Origin: Eleginops maclovinus
Taxonomy: Eukaryota; Chordata; Actinopteri; Perciformes; Eleginopidae
DNA: 64,000 nt
Direction: 5' to 3'
NCBI RefSeq assembly: GCF_036324505.1
Contig: NC_086370.1
Span: 3,901,453 to 3,965,452 of the forward strand
Position 1 is the first letter of the stretch. Every line of letters begins with the position of its first letter. Position numbers and translations under genes: made by a program. The notes under the pieces were generated by a model, which was given only the letters and a program-made list of their open reading frames with translations, searched no databases and was not told the DNA's origin. Positions 1 through 64,000 of this stretch are shown one piece after another.

Positions 1-690
1 CATCTTACTTTATTCTCTGCTGCAGTGATGCTGGGCAGTGCCTTGCAGCTATTTTAGTTCACTTCTTTTACACTTAGAATCATATTGTGTCCGTGGCAAC
101 ACATTGTAGGCTGCCCCCCCTTCGCTACTGAGCTGCCTGGGGCCACATCAGCAGTCTACTAAGATGTCAGTCATCCAATCATTGTCACAACAGAGCCAAA
201 GTCCTCCTTTATTAAACTCTAAATTGATTTTGTTTGAAATATTCAAATCAATTTAACAATGCAAGTTTCTGGAGGGTCTCTTTTTTTGGAAAGTCTGTTC
301 TTAAATGCTGTTGCTGTAATATTTGGTGGTGGCTAGTTTGACTATCTTTTGATATCTTCCATTACTGTTTCCAACCTTAGCATGAACACACTTGATTTTT
401 GCTTGACTCCTTTTCCTCTCTCCAGTCTCTTTACTTGTTCCCTCCCTTCCTTCAGATATAAAAATACACACCTGATACACCACAAACACTCGTGCCAAGG
501 AGGCTGCGTCTGCGGGTCTAATGCTGGCCGCTTAGAAGGGCATTTGTACTCAAATGTTTTTACTACAACCCACACATGACAAGCCACAAAACATCAAGTA
601 TATTCAATATATCTCCCAGTCCTAAACCTGCAACTAAAACATTTTGGCTTAAAATGAACCTTTGATGTCCTCTTCCAGAGTGTCTGCTAT
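1..690. other. unassigned flank left of the hAT element
   Basis: AT-rich sequence with short chance open frames at 301-587 only. No exon, RNA gene or recognisable element. The stretch next to 690 ends in the 8-bp target site of the adjoining hAT. Confidence 0.5.
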
Positions 691-698
691 GTTTAAGG

Positions 699-3446
699 CA
701 GTGGCGGCGGCTGGTCTTTCAAAGAGGGGAAGCTCATTGTTGGCCTACATCATAAAAGTTGTCAATTTATTTATACCTAAATTCTGCCCTCCGTTGCTTT
801 TCAACAAAATGGTCTGTGACCCTGTTGTACCAAGTAAGCGTCTTTTCCAGGGACTTGACCAGTGTCCTCTCAATGGCCAGCAGAGCTAGGCTGCTTAGAC
901 AGTCTTGGCCCATTGTGTTGCAGATGTAAGATTTAAGCCTTTTTAAACAGGAGAAGCTCCTTTCTACACCCGCAGATGTAACTCCAATTGTTGCCACGAA
1001 TGATAACAGTTTGTACAGCTGGGGCATTGCATTTGCAAATGGGGCATTTCCTGATTTGAATACAGGACTTGAAAACTTTCCATGACACTCTGGAATGCCT
1101 CCTCTGGAAAAACTTCGCTCATCTCATCAAACTTCCCTGGATTGACTCATTCTAAGAAGCGCAAACTTTCCAAATTTAAAAAACGCTGAGGAATTTGCTC
1201 CATGAGATTATCAAGGATGGCCCATTACAGATTTCTGTAGCGCTCCTGGGGATCCCCCTCTGAGCTCTTCTCTTTGACAAAAGCAAGAAGAGACTCAATT
1301 CTTTTCTTGCAGTACAGAACGTCCATTGCCGTCTGCTGGGCGATATCAAAGACCACATCAGACTCTGAGAAGATTTGTTTATGTGTATAACATGAACACA
1401 AACTCAAAATCCTCCAGTTTCATGACAAAACCTTTGGCACAATCCAATGTGTCATCATCCATTGTCTTATCTGCAATGATGTTATCAGAAGTCTGCCGGA
1501 GGCCATCATAGTTCTTTGCCACAGTGTTCACTATCCGTGATGTGAAATTCCATCCAGTAGGATGGTTTCTGGGCAACCTTGTACAGCCTGCAGACTCAAG
1601 AAAATGTGTCCTCTTTGTGGATTTGGAGAAAAATGTGGCAAACCCAGAGAGTGACGCAAAAAATATTCTGCACTCAGACAAGCATTTAGCCCCTTGTGAC
1701 AGCACCAGATTAAGTGTGTGTGCATAGCAATGCACACACATTGCACTGGGTGCAATTGCCTTCACTTCGGCCTGCAGACCATTGAGGGCTGAAGCCATGA
1801 CAGCAGCCCCATTGTGTATCTGTGCCACAGGTTTATCCCTAAAATTGTAGCCCTGTTTCCATTTAATACTTCAAAAACAGACTGAGCATCTCGCCCCCCA
1901 GAAACATAAAAAACCCATAAAGCGCTCCTGAATTGTACCAAAATTGTACTGAATTGTTCAGAGTAGGGCACGGCAAGCAATATCAGTTGTTTCATCCACT
2001 TGCCATCCAAAGGGAGCAGACTGAATTCCATCTCTGATCTCATCAGAAAGAGTGGCTGCAAGAGCAGAGATCAAGTCATTTTGGATGGAATGAGACATAC
2101 CAGAAAACACAGCTAGATTATTTAGATAATGTTTCTGTACTCCCTGTAATTCCCCTTGTTGGATGATGCACTACTCTCATCATGCCCCCTAAATGATAGC
2201 TCCTGCCAGCCAAGCAAGGAAGTCACATCAATAAGGCGGTTTAGGAAGGCCCTGTTTTGTTTGACTGCCTCATTAAGTTTTGCAACTTGAATGCGAGCAC
2301 CTTCATTGAGGCCATGTTCAACCCTGACCCTGCTCAGGCAACTTAACCTTGCACATGCACTCACACGTTCATTGCTCTTTTCATGCCTTTTATATGCCCT
2401 GTCATAGTTAGACAGATCCCCAAAACCCAATTTTGACCAGACAACACATCCCTGAGATGGTTTCCTCAAGAGACATAGCCAACAGTACACTTTCTTTGTC
2501 ACAGCACTTCCAGTCAGCCAGCTAACTTTGTCATACCAGGAGAGCTGAAAAGAGCTGTTACTTTTCCCTACTTTTTGCACCAAATCAATCTTAGGTGTTG
2601 ATCTGCCCTGCTGTTTAATTCTAACTTTCTCCTCGTAAGGAAGACTCAAATGTCTTCGCCAAAATCAGGTCGACAATATTAGCATGGTCTGCCATCGTGT
2701 GCACCTTACTAGCTGGCTAGTTCACTCCGGCCTAGCCAACAGTATGGATGAATGAACGAACTAACGAAACAATATTAAACTCGAACAAGGAAATGTGGGA
2801 ATTATGTTAAACTGAAACAAGGAAATACGATGTTTGTGTTTTACTTACAGTGTAAGAACTGAACAATGGAAATGGTCAAGCAATTTCGCCAAGCAAATAT
2901 CAAGTAATGGGTTGCAGTTGGTCTTTTGACTTCAAAATCCGTGATGGGACTGAGCTCCCAAATGCTGAAGTGACGTGTATCTCAAATTAGCTGTCAATCA
3001 AAAAGTGATTCAGCCTTTCGACTGATCCTCAAATCATCATGCAGAAGCCCAGCGTCCAGGCTAGCCGAGGCCAGCCCACTGCTCCATCCACCCCAGAGAC
3101 GCTGAGCGTCCGGGGGCGGGACCAAATCGTGGCATTTATCCAATGACCATCGAGTTTTGAGGCAATGAAAAAAACTGTTCCATGCAGTCTCATTGAAGCG
3201 GATGGACGCTCGGCTTCTACGGGCAAATGCATTGACATTACGGGAATGTATGAGAAGTTAACAAAATCGAGTCAGTCGACCTGTGATAAGTAGCTGAGTC
3301 TGAAAGAACTCATCTTCGAGATGAACGTATTCTAACGCATTTGTAGTCAGTGAAATGTTAACACAACAGTACATATTTGACCATTTAATTTTTGACATTT
3401 TAGGGGAAGCTAAGCTTCCCTTGCAGTCTTAGAGAAATCACCTCTG
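699..3446 (-). mobile_element. hAT element, ZMYM1-like lineage, with 8-bp target duplication
   Basis: 2,748 bp, bounded by a perfect 8-bp duplication GTTTAAGG (691-698 and 3447-3454). The left end begins CAGTGGCGGCGGCTGG with a nearby AGGGGAAGCT; the right end read in reverse begins CAGAGGTGATTTC with AGGGAAGCT, so terminal repeats are imperfect. An 8-bp duplication and CAG(T/A)G ends are hAT features. A broken transposase lies inside on the minus strand. The insertion sits in an older dispersed repeat. Confidence 0.88.
767..2649 (-). pseudogene. hAT transposase (zinc finger MYM1-like), broken
   Basis: The N-terminal piece (2122-2649) carries a TTF-type zinc-finger segment (VYCWLCLL, then the RGHDES motif). 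Around 1980-2100 is the DUF4371/RNase H start, with VDETTDIA holding the first catalytic Asp. 1379-1828 carries CVHCYAHTLNLVLSQ. The C-terminal hAT dimerisation segment is at 767-1027 (GVERSFSCLKRLKSY). The pieces lie in different frames, so the gene is dead. Not a host gene. Confidence 0.85.
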
Positions 3447-4100
3447 GTTTAAGGCCCCAGGAAGTTGGCTAATCGTTGAAGTATATTTTCTTAGTGGCCA
3501 AACGGTGGTACTACAATTTATGGGTCGGCCTCTGACATCATTTGGGCCATGTAAGACTTTTCCTCAATGCCTTACATTGGAAAGATACGTCTGTAAATAA
3601 GCATCGTTTTGAATAAATGAAGATCCAAATCCAAAGTAATTTTCCATCATTTGTCTTTAGCCGAAACCAGAGGTGGCGTTCCAATGACGGAGCAGATTGT
3701 AGTTGGGGCCTAAGAAAGACGCTTAGGCTCTAAGGGCCCAGACAGAGGTATTTTTCTTCTCAAGAGTCAGTCAATTTTTGGCTTCATGCATGCCACTGAG
3801 CAACTTTCAGGAATTAACAGGGCCCCCGCTCCGGTGCTGCATCCAGTTCTTTTTACACATCCATGGCCATCACTGCCATGTTTCTACAGTAACCCAAAAC
3901 AGACCAACAATCTCTGGCTCTAGCGAGGGTCTTCTACTTACCTTCACAGTTCTTCGATACACTTGGAAAAGGGGATGTATAAAACGCATACAAATGCAGT
4001 GATGGCAAATTAACACAATTCCCAGATAAGATATGCAGATGGTGCTGGGTGACATTATTTTTCTGAGAAACCCAAATCTGCCATCTTATGTTCGGCTTAT
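3447..4100 (+). repeat. dispersed repeat, copy A
   Basis: Shares long blocks, in inverted orientation, with 10540-11050. One block is the GTGGCCAAACGGTGGTAC segment near 3496; another is the stretch around 3757-3860 (GAGTCAG...TTTGGCTT...AACAGGGCCC). The 699-3446 hAT was inserted at its left side. No terminal structure recognised; family unknown. Confidence 0.6.
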
Positions 4101-5725
4101 CATATCCTGATGGCCAATTAACTGTGATGGGTCGTGCTTGTTGTGAAGTAACAGCTGGAATTCAGACCTTGGTGTCAATCACACTATAGTTAGCAGCAGT
4201 AGCGCCAGGCTGGAGGGAGGCACATATGTCTGGCCTGGGGCAATGTGTAAGGGCAACCTGACACTCTGTCAATCACTCTCAAGTCCACACACACTCAGAC
4301 CACCTCTGTATGCTGCTGAAACACGGAAGAAGCGGTCTCGTGAAATATCTTTGAAGATGTGAAGAAGTTCAAGTTTCTTTATCGCGGTTATTATTTATTT
4401 AAACAGTACTACAAAGGAAAAGGCCTTCTCTAATAAATTAAAAAGGGGAGAGGTGGTCGGTCTGGAATCGTTTTGTCCCCCTACTATAAATAAATTAAAA
4501 CGGCCAAAGGTTCTTTGAAAATCACGCAGAGGAAAAAAAAAAGTTAGTTTAATTTCTCTAAAATGATTGATTAGCCTACCTGAGACAAAACGATTGATGG
4601 GATAAAATAAATATATGTCTTTAAATACATACAGATGAACTTAGGTGCACATTTTCTTTAATTTATGTTTTGATAATATTTGTATTCTATTTTATATTGT
4701 ACAACCTTACCTTTTATGTTGATATAATATAATATCTTTAAAACATATTTTATTTAATTTCATTCTAAAATGGAGCAACGGGTCACTGCTGTTTTTTGTA
4801 TTGGAGCAAACATAATAAAAGACCTTACAGTGACTGAAATGAACAGTTCTCCTGAGCAGTCCTCATTAGTTTCAGTTAGTAATGCGATGTTTTACAGCCA
4901 CTGAGTGAGCGGTGTTGTAGTAATGTTATAGCACGATCTGACAGTAAAACCTTGTTGATTTCTCACAGCAGAATGGGGATATTTCTATATTTACCCACAA
5001 AGGGGAGGAAGATTGATGGGTTTGAAGAGATTAGGCCTGATGCTCCATTTATTGCTTACATAATCCACAAACAGCTCTGCTCCAAAAGTCAGTCCTTCAG
5101 TTATTACAGTAGTTTGCCACCTATATTTATGTCTGAGTAATCATTTAGAGGGGTTTATACAAACCCAAAAAACGGTACCATGTTGTTAAATCTGGAACAT
5201 TACGAAACACAGATGCTAGAGATGTTGTTATTATTTGTCTTTTAGTTGGGATGGTGACTTTATTGATCATTTTATTTAGTAGTTTGCAAGGCGTTTATGC
5301 AGTGGTAGCGGTAATGGATGGGACCTCAGTCTTTGCTTTTCTTCTTTTCTATCTTTTATTGACAACCCTCATGGAAATCTGCTGTGGCCCGAAAACAGGC
5401 TGTGGGGTGGTGTCATTAACAGTCAATGCAGGTTAGTAATGGGCATATTATGATTGTTTATTTTGTTTAGTTTCCCAGGTGATTGCTATTGAAGGTATAA
5501 TATTTAATATTTCTGCTTTAAAACGTCTGTTGATTCTGATTTAATCATATCCAGTTTCTGCATGCCTGACCGAAGTAGTTGTCTTCGAGGAAGCTGTACC
5601 AATATCTTTCCAGATATAAGCCACATTTTTCACAATACACCTCTTGGATTATTTTTTTAAAGAATATATTTGAATGCACGCGATCAATATATATATATAT
5701 TTTATTTCACACATTAATAAATGAG
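4101..5725. other. unassigned AT-rich stretch
   Basis: No exon or element could be supported on either strand. Open frames at 4952-5140 and 5251-5436 are short, have no recognisable motif and no splice context. Confidence 0.5.
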
Positions 5726-6142
5726 TTAGACCCAAACCTTCTCCCATTATCAGTGCAGATTTTTACCACAAATCTCACGGCAGTGAAAAAGGCAAAGAAA
5801 GCAGACAGTACATGCCACATGGACATTTTCAAACGACAGCTAAAGACACATGTTTTTAGATGAGCTTTTTATTAGCTACACCCCCCTTCAAATGGCCTTT
5901 TAGTCTTTATTATTGACCTACTATTATATTGTTTTATTCATCTATAGGTCTTATATTATTTATTTATCCGTTTAAATTGCAACCTTTCCTGTTAAGTTGG
6001 TCTTTTAAAAGCTCACCCTTTATTATAATTGTGAAGGTTTATTGTTAGTTTTTAACTTGTGATTTGTGACATTTTGTAAAGCACTTTGGGCTGCACGAAA
6101 AGTGCTATATAAATAAAGCTTTATTATTATTCATTATTATGT
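5726..6142 (+). mobile_element. 3' end of a LINE (L2/CR1-type)
   Basis: An open frame ending at 5863 finishes with FKRQLKTHVFR*, typical of the end of a fish LINE reverse-transcriptase ORF2. About 240 bp of 3' UTR follows, ending in a GCACTTTGGGCTGC motif, then GTGCTATATAAATAAAG and ATT-rich repeats, the usual tail of fish L2-like elements. The 5' part is missing (5'-truncated). Confidence 0.75.
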
Positions 6143-6614
6143 ACAGTACTGACTCGAAACCACTGGACATCAGTAAGACGTAAGGGACATGTGATCCACT
6201 GAACCTTTAGGTGTGATGAGGACGGAGCAAAGGCATTTTGCAGATAATGCTGGCAGTATGATAGCAGCAAAAATTTCAAGCGTACAAGCGTATGCCTTGT
6301 GAATCATAGCGGCCTGCGGGGCTTTGTCGATATTGTAGCTCAATACTAAGGTACTATTATTTTAAACTTGCGATAAATTGATGGATCGTGATTACTCACA
6401 GCTTATTATTGTATTTCACGCGATACATTTGTGTTCGCAGGCCAGATACCAAGCCCCTTTTGTTATTTAAAAAAGACAACCCCAGTGGCAGAAATGGCAT
6501 ATTGTTGTGTTTAAGTATGAATAAACAATAGTATTCATGTTCATTCTGGCATCTAACATAATAAAAACAGCATACATTCATTCAAATATCCAATTGTGTA
6601 TGGGTGTACAGTAC
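6143..6614. other. intron after the last exon found; no further exon seen
   Basis: Begins with the donor GTACTG after exon 36 (minus strand). The next cfap46 exon should start in phase 1 and continue with an equivalent of RVALLFDL; no match was seen here. Confidence 0.5.
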
Positions 6615-60059
<53,445 letters not shown>

Positions 60060-63000
60060 CTAGAAGAAAGAGTGGAAAACAACATGAGATAATATTCTAT
60101 CGGCTAGAAGTACTTGGTCCTGGAAATTAAAATCAATGGTATTTTTCCATTGGATTTTGGAATAATACTGAAAATAAGATCTGGGGCCCTCACACATTTA
60201 AGATACTTACCACGTTTTGTTAAGCAGGATAATACCCACATGTAACACTACTTTAGGATTTTTGAAGTGTAGTGTAAATGCAATGGCCAGACATTAAAAG
60301 CTATAGCATTAGGTTATAAACAAACTTTATCCCGGTTGCTTGGCTGCACGTCGTCACGGCTAAGCTGAAGGTGTGAGGATGTTTAGTAGTTTATTTAGAG
60401 ACTTGTTAGAAACGTGTTTATAACACAGAATCTTTAGTCATCAATTTAATCAAGTGGGGTAATTTGACATTGACATGACATTAACATTCTCAGGATTAAA
60501 CATAATCCTAAAATACATTGAGATATCAATGTTTGTATCATATACCATAGAATAACATGCTTATTAGAAGAGTTTGCAGAAACTGGACATTCTCTAGCCC
60601 AAGGCCCTCTGCCAGCCTGTCAGCTGCAGACTCGACAGACTGACTGAAATAAAAAGCTGAGAATTCAGAAAGACTTTGTTCAAGCTAGAGACTGTATCTG
60701 ACCCTGATGTACTGTCGACTATTTATAAAAAATGTATTGGCGAGGATCATTTTTTATCTTTACTTCCAAAAGGAAACCGACACGATGAAATGTAGTTAAT
60801 AATTCACTGATAAAGTGCCTTTCATGTGGAGTTAGAGCGGATATTCATGGTGGATCATTTGAATATAAAAGAAAAAAAAGAACAGGGTTTAATTTGGAGC
60901 TGCAGCACATTCAGAGAACAGACACATTACACTTCAGTTACATGCAGTGATGAAAGCTTCATGTGAGTGTGTGCTGTGCGTACTGCATGCGTGCGCATAG
61001 TTGGATGAATAATGTATGTCAAAGGATGAACGGGATAACAATATAAGTGCTTCAACTTCTCACCTGTGATGCTCTATAATGATATCATGGCAAGGAGGTA
61101 TAAAGCTTCCTGAAAGGCCATGTAGCTTTTGATGCCACTTCAAATGATCAGAGAATAAATAATAAAATGAACAGCTACATTAATACTAAACTTACAAAAG
61201 GGTGAATGGTGCCTCTATACTACATTTAATTATATTTGGTACAATTTCCCACAAAGAAGGGCATAGGGTCATACAACACTGAGCTGATTTTGAAGAAGAT
61301 TCAAGATTGAAGATTCAACTTTATTGTCATTGCACAGAGTACAAGTACTAGGACAACGAAATGCGGTCTCTGCATTTGACCCATCCTAGTGTTAGGAGCA
61401 GTGGGCTGCCATTATGTATGGCGCCCGGGGAGCAGTGTAGGTAACCAGTGTCTTGCTCAGGGACACCACGGTGGCACTTGGTCTTTCGGGGACTTTTTGG
61501 TGACCTTCCAGTTCCCAGGCCAACCCCCTATGGACTTCGCCACCACCGCCCTAAATTTTAATTTTGCGGGATCATTCAGAGGCCAGCACACGTTGATAAT
61601 AAACAAAAAAATCTAATAAATAGTTTTGTGTTTTGTCCTCCAATGTCCAGCAGTTGCTCTGCCTCAACTGTTATTTACATAATTCCATGCTAGATAGAAA
61701 GCATTTGTTGCTAAAGTAAAGCTAGCAGCTTAGCTTGTTGCTAACTTAAGCAGCCATTAGCTCAGTTAGCTGTGCGGCACTAACTTGGAGCACCGGGGAA
61801 ATGACAGCTGTAGCAAACATGTCATTTTTATTTATTTACTTAAACTAACTTGATAGGACAAACACTTGGATAGCTCCTATTTAAATAAGTAGAGTATACA
61901 AGTTGTAAAATGTGCTAAATGCCAGAGCATTTTCTTTAATTTGACTTAGAGAAGACTAGATATGATGCTGCCAGTGTTGCCAACTCCATAGTAAGGAAAG
62001 CAGCTATTGGCTGTCCGAATAGTCACAAGAAGTCGTAGCCTAATTTGCAAAATTTGCTTCTATGAATGTAATTGTAATGGAAGCTGTAGGAGAGACAAAA
62101 AATGGGAAAAACACCCTTAATATATTCAGAACTACATCTGAACTTTCTTCTGTTTTTAAATATGTTTGCCATTGAAATAGGCCATCACTTGAGGAGTTCA
62201 ATGCTTTGTCTCTAGACCCACATTAAACGTTAGAATACCACATTTAATCAAAACTTTGTGGGACGGAATTGCTAGCTCTACGTTCAACCTTCCTTCTTTA
62301 TCCGGGCTTGGGACCAGCAGAGTGACCAAAAGGCGCCACTTTGCAAGCCAGGGCGGGATCAGATGGGGCTTTGTGCATGCGTGATGCATTTGCAGTCATT
62401 GCCATAAAAAAGTCTCCTTGAACGAGTAGCTAGATTTGTTGCTAGTAGCTTTTGAAAAATCGCCAAAGGATTTGGAAAAGTCGGCAGATTTGGCCAAGTT
62501 GGCAACACTGGACGCTGCTGTGACGAGAGTCAGGCAAGTTTTGCGCTACTGAGCAACTTCCATAGTAAAGAATGGACTGTGTCTCCAACTCTGTATCCAG
62601 ATATCTTTAAACATCTATAAGCTATGGAACACTGCGATGGGATAGTTTCCAGTCCTTGGTTGAACCCTGGCGACAGGGGGAGCGGCACCAATGTTATGCT
62701 AAAAACCTAACCTAAGAAAGCAGGCAAGCTAAGAACTGATTAAAATGTGTCACTGTATGCAATGCCTGTGTAAGAACCCTATACAAAATGCACTTTTCAT
62801 TAGTGTCTGTTTTGGTGAACCCTGTGAAGTTTTAGGCATAAGGCAAAGTGCTGCATTACAGAACATCCATTGGGAAAGATGTATGAGAAGGTCTCTTATC
62901 GGCACATTTTATGGAGGTCAGATGACATGAAGGTAAATATCTCCAAAATAATGTCAAAAAAGCTTCCCATTTCTTCTATAAAAACAGGTCAGTGACTGAT

Positions 63001-63749
63001 ACCTTTCTGTTTGCAAGGTTGGAAGGTGGTTTAAACTTTAGTTTGAATAAAGGAAAATATGAGCCTTTAAAGGGTATATCTATAAAGCAGATTACAATTT
63101 GAATTTCTGAACACGTCTCGCAGAAAATTCAGAAAACTCCCTTCAGAGATTATAGGAACACTCCTTTCAGAGATTATGATTGATTCTTATGCCTTGAATG
63201 CTGGAATTTCAGACATTGTTTTCAAAATGGAAAGATCAGAAAAGGAGAAAAAAAGCAGCTTAAGTCAACACAATCAGTACGGGGGGATTTGGTGGCTGGT
63301 CAGTCATGTGTGCTTCAACAAATAGATGCAATCTACAAACTTCCATCCCAACACATTTAACTTCACGTTGTGATGTGTAGAAAAAAACGTGTTTCCAAGT
63401 TTTCTTGATTTCACATTACATTAAAACTGGATATTTTAGAATGCCTGAGCCTCATCGGCTACTCCTCAGAACATCATGAGTGACCAATGGAGTCTTACAG
63501 TTGTCCTGAAAGCAGTTCTCTGTGCTTTTCTTTCTTATTTGTGCAAATTGTAATGGAATGTCATTAACTGCTTTGCAAATAAATTGTGATGCAGGAAATG
63601 CATGTTTGGGAAGAGAGGATATTTTGATGCTAATGTTTAGCGATGTGTGCAGCTTTATGCAAACACATGTGACATAGGAAGTTTGTATACATTGACATGT
63701 TTATATATTCATTCAGATTCATAATTATGCTCACTCTTATCTATATATA
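60060..63749. other. intron, upstream of the first exon seen
   Basis: Begins in intron before exon 1. The next upstream cfap46 exon was not found, so the intron is probably longer than 3.9 kb. Holds a fish dispersed repeat at about 61300-61560. The rest is unassigned. Confidence 0.55.
61300..61560 (+). repeat. fish dispersed repeat (TTCAACTTTATTGTCATTGC type)
   Basis: Starts with TTCAACTTTATTGTCATTGC and ACAACGAAATGC, then CACCACGGTGGCACTTGG and GGTGACCTTCCAGTTCCCAG, ending in GCCACCACCGCCCTAA. This arrangement is familiar from high-copy fish repeats ending in a SINE-like tail. Confidence 0.65.
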
Positions 63750-64000
63750 CAGTGGGGCAAAAAAGTATTTAGTCAGCCACCAATTGTGCAAGTTCTCCCA
63801 TTTAAAAAGATGAGAGATGCCTGTAATTTTTATCATAGGTATACCTCAACTATGAGAGACAGAATGAGAAAAAGAAATCCAGGAAATCACATTGTAGGAT
63901 TTTTAATGAATTAATTGGTAAATTCCTCGGTAAAATAAGTATTTGGTCACCTACAAACAAGCAAGATTTCTGGCTCTCACAGACCTGTAACTTCTTCTTT
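63750..64000 (+). mobile_element. Tc1-like transposon, 5' end, cut by window edge
   Basis: Starts CAGTGGGGCAAAAAAGTATT after TA at 63748-63749, then TAGTCAGCCACCAATTGTGC, and continues as a typical long Tc1 terminal repeat (AAGTATTTGGTCACCTACAA). The transposase would start beyond the window. Confidence 0.88.

Noticed and set aside
767..2649. Host zinc finger MYM1-like gene
   Set aside because: It lies wholly inside an element with target-site duplications and its frames are broken, so it is a transposase relic.
6396..6614. Search for the terminal cfap46 exon after exon 36
   Set aside because: No open segment with the right phase and an RVALLFDL-like peptide was found here.

Overview
The window is nuclear DNA of a ray-finned (teleost-like) fish. 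It has spliced exons with vertebrate GT-AG signals, long AT-rich introns, (CA)n and (GACA)n microsatellites, and a dense load of fish-type DNA transposons (hAT, Tc1/mariner, TTAA-type and foldback MITEs) plus the 3' tail of a LINE. No bacterial gene, CRISPR array, tRNA or rRNA gene was found. I cannot name the species.

One host gene fills the window: cfap46 (TTC40), on the minus strand, so transcription runs from high to low coordinates. I reconstructed 36 consecutive internal exons, from 59910-60059 down to 6615-6727. They total 4,792 bp, about 1,597 codons. Every exon-exon junction agrees in reading phase, and the order of conserved blocks follows vertebrate CFAP46 as I remember it. The N-terminal third lies beyond position 64000. 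The last C-terminal exon or exons were not found between 1 and 6614. CFAP46 belongs to the C1d projection of the central-pair apparatus of motile cilia. The protein runs from TPR-like helical blocks (exons 1-30) to a conserved C-terminal region (exons 31-36) whose motif order resembles a degenerate CHAT (caspase-like) domain.

Layout. 1-6614: a 2.75-kb hAT element (699-3446) inside an older repeat, a LINE 3' end (about 5726-6142), and unassigned DNA. 6615-9421: C-terminal exons 36-32, with one intron almost filled by a foldback element. 9422-13114: a long intron with repeats. 13115-32946: exons 31-13, closely spaced, with MITEs, a nested foldback, two perfect short palindromes, a minisatellite and two pairs of intragenic duplicated segments. 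32947-40206: exons 12-7, with a Tc1 remnant, a GC-AG intron, a short interstitial telomere repeat and a long (TG)n tract next to the exon 7 acceptor. 40207-47188: one intron holding two hAT elements 41 bp apart and a 40-bp minisatellite. 47189-60059: exons 6-1 with a full-length Tc1, a fourth hAT and a TTAA MITE. 60060-64000: intron sequence, an old dispersed repeat and the 5' end of another Tc1.

The mobile elements are all decayed or internally deleted, but all four hAT copies keep perfect 8-bp target-site duplications, so they are fairly recent arrivals. No element interrupts a cfap46 exon.
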